Assembly (NCBI GenBank): GCA_022799035.1
Contig: JAAWNQ010000007.1
Coordinates: 1-64,000, forward strand
Source: Oscillospiraceae bacterium
Lineage (GTDB): Bacteria > Bacillota > Clostridia > Oscillospirales > Oscillospiraceae
Direction of reading: 5' to 3'
DNA length: 64,000 nt
Shown here: one piece after another, positions 57,388 through 64,000 of the stretch
Layout: each line of letters starts with the position of its first letter
How positions within the stretch are numbered: position 1 is the first letter of the stretch
Made by a program: the position numbers and the translations under genes
Notes under the pieces: generated by a model
Databases searched by the model: none
The model's input: only the letters and a program-made list of their open reading frames with translations
What the model was told of the DNA's origin: nothing

Positions 57388-59404
57388 AGATAAGGCGGAA
57401 GCCCGGTTCGGGGCCTGGTTTGCCCGGTACAAAGCGAAGCTGCCATACTACATCCCCTTGGCTCTGCTGGTCTGGTATATTTACGGCCTGTTCCTCAACT
57501 CCCTGCGGCTGGGCATCGCCTCCACCTTTGGCCCGGACAGCGAGAGCATAGGCTCCATTTGGATATTCAACCCCTTCAAAAACTGGTTTGTGGTCTTTAC
57601 CCCGTTTGGCCTCGGCGTTACTGCCGTTGTGGTGCTGCTTGTATGCCTCATTACCAAGAAGGGTTATTCCAAGCTCTCCGGCTACAAGTTCATCCGGGAC
57701 TCCAGGGGCTTTGACATTCTCCCGGACGGTACTCACGGCACATCCGGCTTTCTCACCGAAAAGGAGATGCGGGAGTTTTTGGAGGTGGAGCCCATGGACA
57801 AGGCTACAGGGATGCTCCTGGGCAAGTTCAAGCGGCACCCCGATGACCCGGACAAGTATGCCTTCTATGCCGCCCACAGGATGATCCCCGGTGACAACAA
57901 CAATCTACTGTGCATCGGAGCTCCCGGCACAGGAAAAACCCGGGGCTTTATCATTCCTTTCCTCCTTGGTTCAGTCCAGCGTGGAGAATCCGTGTTTATC
58001 ACCGACCCCAAAGGGGAGCTATTTGAACGACTATCTTCCTATTTCAGTTCCAATGGCTACCATGTCCGGGCAGTAAACTTCCTGGATATGGAGCATTCGG
58101 ACGGATGGAACTGCCTGAGTTCTCTGGACAAAGAACCTGACCTTGTGCAGATGGTGGCTAACACCATCATCCAGAATACTTCCGGCCCTAAAGAGGCCGA
58201 TGACTTCTGGAGCCGTGCGGAGTTAAACCTCCTGATGGCCCTCATCCACTATGTCTGTAACTTGACCGATGCCAACGGCAGGCTCCTGCCTATTGAGCAG
58301 CGGGGACTTGGTGAGGTCTACCGTATCCTGGCCAACGAGCCTGTGACACGGATCAATGAACGGCTGGCCGCTCTGGACCCTGACCACCCGGCCAAAGGCC
58401 CCTATGGTCTCTTTCTCAAAGCAAAGGAAAACCTGTGGGGCAATATCATCATTGGCTTGGGCAACCGTCTGGCCGTCTTTCAAAATAAGCTGGTGGACAC
58501 CATCACCCGCGGCCATGACGTGGATCTGACACTCCCCGGCCGGGAACGATGCGCCTACTTTATCATCATCTCCGCCCAAGACAGTGCCTACCGCTTTCTC
58601 AGCTCCCTGTTCTTCTCCTTGGCCATTCCACAGCTTTCCAATCTTGCCCGCCACTGTCCCGGTGGACGGCTGCCTGTGATGGTCAACCTCTGCTTGGACG
58701 AATACTGCAATATCGGCTACATGGATGGCATCGCGGATGCCCTCAACAGTATCCGGGGCTTTAATATTTCCTGCCAGGTGGTGATCCAGTCCCTATCTCA
58801 ATGGCAGGAACGCTACCCCGGCAAGGAGTGGGAAAACCAACTGGCCACCTTTGATCAGACCCTTTACCTGGGCTGCAACGATCTGACATCAGCAGAGTAT
58901 ATCTCCAAAAAGTGCGGTAAGATCACCATTTCGGTATGCAACAACCAATTCCCCTTAATGCCTCTCTTTTCGCCGGTCTATAACTCCACCCGCCCCTACT
59001 CCCAGACCCGAAGCAATACCCAGCGGGATCTCATGCTTCCTGATGAGGTGCTTCGGCTGGATCGCCAAAAGTGCATAGCTCTGTTTCAGGGGCATAAGCC
59101 CGCGCTTCTTTGGAAGCTGACACCTGAAGAGTTACCCGGCTTCGACAGGTTGGAACCCAGACAGGTCAGCCAATATATTCCCGCTTGGAAAAAACGCATG
59201 GATGCCCAGGCTGCCAAACCCAAGCTGCAGCCGCCACCGCCTGCACCAGAGCCAGCCTCCCCCAAAAAAGAAAAGCCCGCCGCCCCAGCTCAATCCAAAC
59301 TGGCCTATGATCTGGCTGGTCCCACAGATGATGAAACGCCCGGTATTCCACCCGGTATGTCTACTGTGGATATCGGCACCGTCCGCGGTGACACAGAAGA
59401 ATAA
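57353..59404 (+). CDS. virD4: VirD4/TraG-type coupling protein
   Basis: 683 residues from the ATG at 57353. Two N-terminal membrane helices (YYIPLALLVWYIYGLFLNSL and WFVVFTPFGLGVTAVVVLLV) anchor the hexamer. Walker A is IGAPGTGKTRGFIIP near 190. Walker B is VNLCLDEYCNIGYMDG near 440. The C-terminal tail (about 640-683) is Pro-rich and acidic. It links the relaxosome to the secretion channel during conjugation, and could also serve the IME at 5.4-17.3 kb, although that element has its own FtsK-type coupler. Confidence 0.93.
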   Translation: MPRLSKLIEKLEDKAEARFGAWFARYKAKLPYYIPLALLVWYIYGLFLNSLRLGIASTFGPDSESIGSIWIFNPFKNWFVVFTPFGLGVTAVVVLLVCLITKKGYSKLSGYKFIRDSRGFDILPDGTHGTSGFLTEKEMREFLEVEPMDKATGMLLGKFKRHPDDPDKYAFYAAHRMIPGDNNNLLCIGAPGTGKTRGFIIPFLLGSVQRGESVFITDPKGELFERLSSYFSSNGYHVRAVNFLDMEHSDGWNCLSSLDKEPDLVQMVANTIIQNTSGPKEADDFWSRAELNLLMALIHYVCNLTDANGRLLPIEQRGLGEVYRILANEPVTRINERLAALDPDHPAKGPYGLFLKAKENLWGNIIIGLGNRLAVFQNKLVDTITRGHDVDLTLPGRERCAYFIIISAQDSAYRFLSSLFFSLAIPQLSNLARHCPGGRLPVMVNLCLDEYCNIGYMDGIADALNSIRGFNISCQVVIQSLSQWQERYPGKEWENQLATFDQTLYLGCNDLTSAEYISKKCGKITISVCNNQFPLMPLFSPVYNSTRPYSQTRSNTQRDLMLPDEVLRLDRQKCIALFQGHKPALLWKLTPEELPGFDRLEPRQVSQYIPAWKKRMDAQAAKPKLQPPPPAPEPASPKKEKPAAPAQSKLAYDLAGPTDDETPGIPPGMSTVDIGTVRGDTEE

Positions 59405-59503
59405 AATACTCTGCCCCAGAAGCATACCGGGCAGAGTTAATCAGGATCGTGGAGGACAGATCCACTCCACCAAAACAAAGGATTATGAAAGAAGGTGATA
59501 TAA

Positions 59504-60034
59504 ATGCTTTTGTCGATTCAACAGAGATATATCTTGGAGACCGTGCAGACGCTGGGCTACATCCAGAGGCGGCAGCTCCACATCCTGACACAGCGGAAAT
59601 TTCAGGCGACAGGATATAGGATCTCAGAAGCCGCAATGAATGCCATGCTTCGTCAGCTTAGAGCCTGCCAGCAGGATATCCGACTGGATGACCTTGGCGT
59701 TTGGATCGCCGGATTCCAGCCCAACCCCCTCCACTTGGAGGCATTGGACGTTATGCTGGAGCTTTCTGGAGATATTCCGGCAGAGTTCCACTTGGGGGCA
59801 TCCACCCCCATATTGTTGCGTTTTACATTGGATGAGCCAAAGGTACGGCTATTTACTGTCGCTGAGCTTTCTGTAAATACCCCGGTCACTTTGGAGCGTC
59901 AACGAATGGAGCGGATCGTATGGATCTCAGAGGGCGGGTGCGCCCCACCGGATCTTACGCTACCGCCCAAACACTTTTTTGCCGCCCGGCAATCGGACGG
60001 TTCACATCGGTTTTATGGCTCAGAAGAGCCGTGA
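59504..60034 (+). CDS. Winged-helix-like ICE protein (DUF5697-like)
   Basis: 176 residues. GAAGGTGATAT precedes the ATG. An N-terminal winged-helix pattern (RYILETVQTLGYIQRRQLHI, ISEAAMNAMLRQLRACQQDI) is followed by a compact beta-rich domain (PAEFHLGASTPILLRFTLDE, VRLFTVAELSVN). It resembles proteins I recall as DUF5697 in the same position of clostridial ICEs; the role is unknown, DNA binding likely. It is followed after 27 nt by the S1-repeat gene. Confidence 0.55.
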   Translation: MLLSIQQRYILETVQTLGYIQRRQLHILTQRKFQATGYRISEAAMNAMLRQLRACQQDIRLDDLGVWIAGFQPNPLHLEALDVMLELSGDIPAEFHLGASTPILLRFTLDEPKVRLFTVAELSVNTPVTLERQRMERIVWISEGGCAPPDLTLPPKHFFAARQSDGSHRFYGSEEP

Positions 60035-60061
60035 AAAAATTATACTTAGGAGGACTACATT

Positions 60062-61261
60062 ATGCCCCGGAAAAAAATCAATCAGGATGAACAGACCCTT
60101 CCTTCCACCCCCGTGATGGAGACGGAGAATCAGGATACGGTTTTCCCTATCCCTGAGCAAGAGACGCCGCCTGTGCAGGCTGCCGTCAAAAAGGCCACCA
60201 AGAAAGCGACAACCAAGGGTGTTCCCGAGACCGAGCCTGACAGCACCGAGACGGATGAAACCACCTCATGGCCCCCGGAGGATACTGACCAGATTCCTTT
60301 CCCGGCGGTGGAGGCTCCGCCGGAAGATCAGGGCGGTATGGCGGAGCCTCTGCCTGAGCCTCGCCGCCGTCAAAAGAGTGAGCGGCAGCAGTTCTTTGAT
60401 TTGCGATTCAGTGAGTTGGACCGCTATCTGACGAATGAGGAACGGGCGGAGTGGAACTCCATCTATGCCTCCTACCGTGGCCGCAGCGCCATGTCGGGAA
60501 CCATCATCGGCGTAGATCAGCTCTCTGTCAACGTGAAGGACAGTGAGGTGGGTACCATGGAACGGAAAACCATGTACTGTGCCATTGTGGTGCCTTACCG
60601 GGTTCGTATTGTGATCCCTGCCCCTGAAATGTGGGAGAAGGGACAGGAGCGGCCTGACTTCGTACTTCAGAACATGGTGGGCGCCAACATCGACTTCATC
60701 ATCACGAAAGTGGATCGCGAGAGCGGCTTTGCTATCGCCTCCCGGCGTCTGGCTTCCCAGGCCAGGCAATATTACTTCGACCGGCGGCCGGCCTTACACG
60801 GCGTTGGAGCTCGGACAATGTGCAAAGTCATGGCGGTAGGCCCTCGGCGTTGTTTGGTGGAGTGCTACGGTCATGACATCAACCTGACCCAGCGGGAACT
60901 GCGCTACACCGCCATCCCCGACCTGCGGGAAGTATATCACCCCGGCCAAGAGTTGCCCTGTATTGTGATGGGCTATGATGCCAACAAAGGGCTGACCATC
61001 TCCGTCAAGGAGACGGAGTCCAATCCCTTTGACGGCGCCGAGCTTCGTCACCCGGCAGGCAGCCGCCGACAGGCCACCATCGCCGGAAAGTACGGCGGCG
61101 GGGTGTTCTGCAACCTGCCTGATGGCACGGTATGCATGTGCAACTATGCTTACCAGTACCAGGATGCCGACTTCAAGGTAGGTGATACGGTCATCTTGGC
61201 CATCCAGCGGTTCGACATGGACAAGAAGCAAATGTATGGAAAGATTCTAACCAAGTGGTGA
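60062..61261 (+). CDS. S1-repeat protein of the ICE
   Basis: 399 residues with TTAGGAGGAC before the ATG. Residues 1-115 are Pro/Glu/Thr-rich and disordered. Three S1-like OB folds follow (about 140-230 MSGTIIGVDQLSVNVKD, 236-310 VGARTMCKVMAVGPRRCLVE, 318-399 GKYGGGVFCNLPDGTVCMC). S1 domains bind single-stranded RNA. Such proteins are regular parts of Tn1549-type elements, where they are annotated as ribosomal protein S1-like. A role in translation of transfer genes or binding of transferred strands is inference. A terminator ends the operon. Confidence 0.8.
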   Translation: MPRKKINQDEQTLPSTPVMETENQDTVFPIPEQETPPVQAAVKKATKKATTKGVPETEPDSTETDETTSWPPEDTDQIPFPAVEAPPEDQGGMAEPLPEPRRRQKSERQQFFDLRFSELDRYLTNEERAEWNSIYASYRGRSAMSGTIIGVDQLSVNVKDSEVGTMERKTMYCAIVVPYRVRIVIPAPEMWEKGQERPDFVLQNMVGANIDFIITKVDRESGFAIASRRLASQARQYYFDRRPALHGVGARTMCKVMAVGPRRCLVECYGHDINLTQRELRYTAIPDLREVYHPGQELPCIVMGYDANKGLTISVKETESNPFDGAELRHPAGSRRQATIAGKYGGGVFCNLPDGTVCMCNYAYQYQDADFKVGDTVILAIQRFDMDKKQMYGKILTKW

Positions 61262-61265
61262 TGAA

Positions 61266-61303
61266 AAGGGCCGCTGTAGTATAGAGCTACAGCGGCCTTT
61301 TTT
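61266..61303. terminator. Terminator of the transfer operon
   Basis: GGCCGCTGTAG pairs with CTACAGCGGCC, flanked by A and T runs, so it may act in both directions. It separates the plus-strand transfer genes from the oppositely oriented KAP ATPase gene. Confidence 0.9.
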
Positions 61304-61347
61304 CATGTGTACGAGTTAAGAATATCTATATCCTCAGTTTTACCCAA

Positions 61348-63114
61348 TCACGATAACTGTTCAATATACATTTTCAAGTTGCTAATCAAGTATCCGATCT
61401 GCAACAATGCAATTCTATCCATGCTTACCTCATTTTGATTTATGGCCTCATTCAACTTCGTTAATAAATCCTCCATGAATATACGGTCCGCAGCAATGAA
61501 GTCTTCTTTTCCTGAATACCTATACACAGAAAAGAGAATACGCCGCAAAAAACTTAGCTGAGCTGGAGTAGATGTCAGGATCATCTTTAGAATCTTATCT
61601 AAATCGAATTTACTTATGAAAGCATGACCTGCCGCTACCTTTTTCTTGTTTTTTACAACATCCCCATACAATTCCTGAAGTTCCGTGGGCTCATAAGAAA
61701 AAGCAATTTCCGTTTCAAGGGATTCCCTTATTGAATCTTTAAGCACCTGCAAAAAGTCCGAAAACTGTTGACGCTTTTTATCTTCCTTAATCTCAAAGCG
61801 GGGTAAAAACAGCATTTCAGCATCAATTTCTTCTCCACATTTTCGCATGTTCAAGGCCATCTTTTCTTTACAAGCCGTATAATCAAATCCTAAGAGCTCA
61901 TGAAGCTCAACCATAAAGTACGCCAGTTTGTGATAGGCATAAATCGGAATATCATAGGGATCATCTAACTTATGCTCCACATCACTAAGTGCATTGATAA
62001 CCTCCTTTTCCGAAAGTTCATAAAAGTTGAAAATCGTTTGCAGAGCTTTGTCGTTGATTGTCTCCCCATTTTTATCAAACACTCTCAACCTTGTATGTGC
62101 TTCAAAAGTTGCTTGGACCATATCTATATCAAATTCCTGCCTTCTAATATAGTCATAGCAAAAACGATATAGTGGGAAATCCCCATATCCCATTGTCACC
62201 GCAAGCAAGTCTCCTCCCTCCCACTCGGGAAAAGAACCACTTTTTATCTCCATAGACAGAGCTAAAATACCAAAGAATATAGTTTGAGCATTGTCATTTT
62301 CCAAAGGACCCAGCTTATTATAAATATCCGAAATCTTTTGGCAGGCAAATTGAAAAGTCCGCAGGTTATGATTTCTTTTCGTCCCCATCGTGGTAATAAT
62401 GCGATCGACCTGGGCCTCATCAGCAAACATGTTAAGGGCTTCGTTATCGAAAGAACGAATCAAATCAGCAATTGCTTTCCCAATATCGCCGCGAAACAAA
62501 ATAGTATCGCTGACGGTTTTTTCTTTTACCGCCAGATAAATTTTCGTATCTTTATCAGAAACGCTATAGGAATCCCCATTTCTATCCGACTCATCGTGTT
62601 CATAATGCAATATCTCTTCTTCGTTTGCGACCAATAGTACCTTCACGCCATCCTCTTCCACAAGACTGTTGACAAACCCTAAGACCTCTAAAATATTGAT
62701 GCCGGATCTCTCAACATCCTCTAAAATAATCAACTTACCTGTCAGATCTATTGTCTCATATAATTTCTGAAGATCCTCATTCGACATGGACAAATCCATA
62801 CCAGCAAGACTGGTTATGCCTTTTAGCACAGTCTTTCCGATAAGTTTTCCAGCCTCCAGTCCTTCTGATTTCTTTGGTAATAGCTTCATACGAGTTTCAA
62901 AATACAAACGCTTACTTATCTCATCTATGGTTTTCAGCCCATACAAGGAAACAACAATGCTTTGATGTTCCCTTTTTTTCAAAAACGGGCACAACTCGTT
63001 TTGAATATAGTAGCTCTTGCCCGTTCCCCATCCAGCCGTAAGCATGATTGCGCTTTTTGTTCGGTCCTTTTCCACATAGTTCAAGATATACTCATTTAAT
63101 TCTTGATTTGTCAT
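61348..63114 (-). CDS. KAP-family P-loop NTPase, probable defence cargo
   Basis: 588 residues with GGGAGG upstream of the ATG. Walker A is MLTAGWGTGKSYYIQ (P-loop 28-34) and the KAP Walker B reads LIILEDVERSGINILEVLGF near 130. A long insertion with charged helices (HYEHDESDRNGDSYS, TKIYLAVKEK) and a helical C-terminal half follow. KAP ATPases occur in predicted or proven phage-defence and signalling systems, often membrane-linked; no membrane helix is obvious here. The gene is AT-rich, points against the transfer genes and is flanked by terminators, the usual signs of exchangeable ICE cargo. Confidence 0.8.
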   Translation of the reverse strand: MTNQELNEYILNYVEKDRTKSAIMLTAGWGTGKSYYIQNELCPFLKKREHQSIVVSLYGLKTIDEISKRLYFETRMKLLPKKSEGLEAGKLIGKTVLKGITSLAGMDLSMSNEDLQKLYETIDLTGKLIILEDVERSGINILEVLGFVNSLVEEDGVKVLLVANEEEILHYEHDESDRNGDSYSVSDKDTKIYLAVKEKTVSDTILFRGDIGKAIADLIRSFDNEALNMFADEAQVDRIITTMGTKRNHNLRTFQFACQKISDIYNKLGPLENDNAQTIFFGILALSMEIKSGSFPEWEGGDLLAVTMGYGDFPLYRFCYDYIRRQEFDIDMVQATFEAHTRLRVFDKNGETINDKALQTIFNFYELSEKEVINALSDVEHKLDDPYDIPIYAYHKLAYFMVELHELLGFDYTACKEKMALNMRKCGEEIDAEMLFLPRFEIKEDKKRQQFSDFLQVLKDSIRESLETEIAFSYEPTELQELYGDVVKNKKKVAAGHAFISKFDLDKILKMILTSTPAQLSFLRRILFSVYRYSGKEDFIAADRIFMEDLLTKLNEAINQNEVSMDRIALLQIGYLISNLKMYIEQLS

Positions 63115-63328
63115 GGTTTTCCTCCCAATTCTTTGGTATTTTTGTCTAAATTCAGTTTATCACAAAAGAATCAGAATAGCAATGAAGCCTTTCCTTTGAT
63201 AAATCCGAGCTTGAAAATATTTCACCTGCCTATCCTTTCAAAAGAATGCTACAATACCCTTGTATTTCAGGTCTGAGCATTCAAGGGCGGAGCATTTGAG
63301 GATGGCACGGTGAAGAAAGGGGGCGAGT
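63115..63328. other. AT-rich spacer with the KAP gene promoter region
   Basis: About 210 nt without a gene. It must hold the minus-strand promoter for the KAP gene and a plus-strand promoter for the gene at 63446. Neither is convincing by eye. Confidence 0.35.
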
Positions 63329-63445
63329 ATGCCCTCCGCCAAGCAGTTACGACCTGGAAAATTTGATATGGACACAGAAAGACCGCAGATTACCCAAGGG
63401 TACTGCGGTCTTTTTTTGTGCCCAAAGAAAGGAGAAGGCACATGA
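63329..63445 (+). CDS. Possible leader peptide, 38 residues
   Basis: An ATG after AAAGGGGGCGAG opens 38 codons (MPSAKQLRPGKFDMDTERPQ to KKGEGT). The frame runs across the terminator at 63378-63417, and its TGA is followed at once by the ATG of the next gene. A ribosome translating it would open the hairpin, so it fits a leader controlling read-through. It may also be chance. Confidence 0.45.
   Translation: MPSAKQLRPGKFDMDTERPQITQGYCGLFLCPKKGEGT
63378..63417 (+). terminator. Attenuator-like terminator before the last gene
   Basis: AAAGACCGCAG pairs with CTGCGGTCTTT, with TACCC and GGGTA able to extend the stem, followed by a seven-T run. It lies 29 nt before the ATG at 63446. Confidence 0.85.
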
Positions 63446-64000
63446 ATGGCAGAAAGTAAATTGATCGAATTGAGCTATTTTGATCCTGGCAAGGAGGTAC
63501 GGCTGACTACCTATGCGGATACCATCATTATGGATCGCGATGGCAACAGCGGCACTATCACGGCGTTGCGTTTCGGCGGATATCCAGAGGTAGTGCAAGC
63601 AATGGCTGACGCCATCTATGGTGGCGCCTCTGTGGATGCGGTGCGAAACGGGCAGAAGCTCCAACTGATCGGCAGGCACAAAGGCTATCGGCGCCAGATT
63701 TCCCATGACGGCGTTTATGCCATCGCCACCCTCATGGCAAGTGATGACGCCCAAACAGCGAGCTCCCCGGATGATGAACCCAAGGAAACCATGTCCCAAC
63801 CCCGTAAATGCTACATTTTCTGCCCCGAGGGGGACAGGGACAAGCTCTTTGATGAGCTGGATCACAAAACGGCTGCGCCTCTCATCCCGGAGTTTCGGGA
63901 CTATATGCTGGACGCTCTTACAGCAACGGGTGACCTCCGCAAGCTGGATACGGTGTCTCTCAAGGAGAAACTGGAGGCGTGGGTCTTAAATTTGCGTCCT
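63446..64000 (+). CDS. ICE protein, partial at the right edge
   Basis: 185 codons are visible and the frame is open at the window end. AAAGGAGAAGG precedes the ATG. The N-terminal domain (KLIELSYFDPGKEVRLTTYA, ITALRFGGYPEVVQAMADAI) is alpha/beta. After a linker rich in Ser, Asp and Pro a second domain begins (CYIFCPEGDRDKLFDELDHK). I do not recognise the family; similar proteins occur in clostridial ICEs ahead of large multi-domain genes. Expression probably depends on read-through of the attenuator at 63378-63417. Confidence 0.6.
   Translation, partial: MAESKLIELSYFDPGKEVRLTTYADTIIMDRDGNSGTITALRFGGYPEVVQAMADAIYGGASVDAVRNGQKLQLIGRHKGYRRQISHDGVYAIATLMASDDAQTASSPDDEPKETMSQPRKCYIFCPEGDRDKLFDELDHKTAAPLIPEFRDYMLDALTATGDLRKLDTVSLKEKLEAWVLNLRP

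Larger units (their letters stand above)
47308..64000 (+). mobile_element. Integrative conjugative element, left part (type IV secretion module)
   Basis: It begins at the tRNA-Ala(GGC) junction and runs off the right edge. Gene order is pilin-like, TrbL/VirB6-like (CD1107), NlpC/P60 hydrolase (CD1108), HTH, PrgI-like, VirB4 N-domain-like, VirB4 ATPase, unknown, unknown, VirD4, winged-helix-like, S1-repeat protein, then KAP ATPase cargo and a partial gene. This is the conjugation layout of Tn1549/CTn-type elements of gut Firmicutes. Integrase and relaxase are not in view. The tRNA target suggests a tyrosine recombinase. GC content is below the chromosome average. Confidence 0.9.

Overview
The window comes from a spore-forming, GC-rich member of the Clostridia. 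A complete spoIIIAA-AH operon, whiA, asp23, glmR-rapZ and an argR-recN-tlyA-dxs-xse-nusB neighbourhood all fit the Oscillospiraceae (Flavonifractor/Lawsonibacter-like). The assignment rests on gene content and base composition only. Two integrated mobile elements interrupt a dense chromosome.

Layout. Positions 1-4.9 kb are chromosomal: a PNPOx-fold flavoprotein, tRNA-Gly(CCC), an FAD/Rieske oxidoreductase, a cell-surface 5'-nucleotidase and tRNA-Pro(GGG). Positions 5,435-17,268 hold an 11.8-kb integrative mobilizable element (IME). It splits a cysteine-rich protein gene exactly between two copies of a 12-bp repeat, and the two gene halves (4,985-5,446 and 17,257-17,637) are in register. The IME carries a serine recombinase, an FtsK/TcpA-type coupling ATPase and a Rep protein with the HUH plus superfamily-3 helicase layout of eukaryotic CRESS-DNA (circovirus-like) viruses. 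Upstream of rep is an 11-bp stem-loop whose apex carries AAGTATTAC, followed by a tandem GTCGCA pair. That is the layout of a circovirus origin. Cargo includes a Phd-Doc toxin-antitoxin pair, a DUF4417-type gene pair, a probable small RNA and an unrecognised four-gene cassette with two membrane proteins and an L,D-transpeptidase-fold protein.

Positions 17.6-47.2 kb are chromosome, mostly one long minus-strand series: oxidoreductase, cardiolipin synthase, dnaE, two small membrane genes, whiA-glmR-rapZ-murB, recN-argR-nadK-tlyA-dxs, ispA-xseB-xseA, a TsaD-like gene, nusB, GNAT, asp23 and spoIIIAH-AA. Many genes overlap by 4 nt. spoIIIAA is preceded by a good sigma-E-type promoter. On the plus strand follow an S-layer-homology protein and an HPr-like protein that has His15 but lacks the regulatory Ser46.

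From 47,263 to the right edge lies the first part of an integrative conjugative element (ICE). Its left junction is a 45-bp tRNA-Ala(GGC) 3' fragment that begins in the anticodon loop. The ICE encodes a type IV secretion module of the Gram-positive Tn1549/CD1107 kind: pilin-like protein, TrbL/VirB6-like protein with a very long disordered tail, NlpC/P60 hydrolase, PrgI-like protein, VirB4-like proteins, VirD4 and an S1-repeat protein. A KAP-family P-loop NTPase of lower GC sits as oppositely oriented cargo. Attenuator-like terminators precede the first transfer gene and the last, partial gene.

The most novel-looking items are the circovirus-like Rep/origin pair inside a chromosomal IME and the unknown four-gene cassette next to it.
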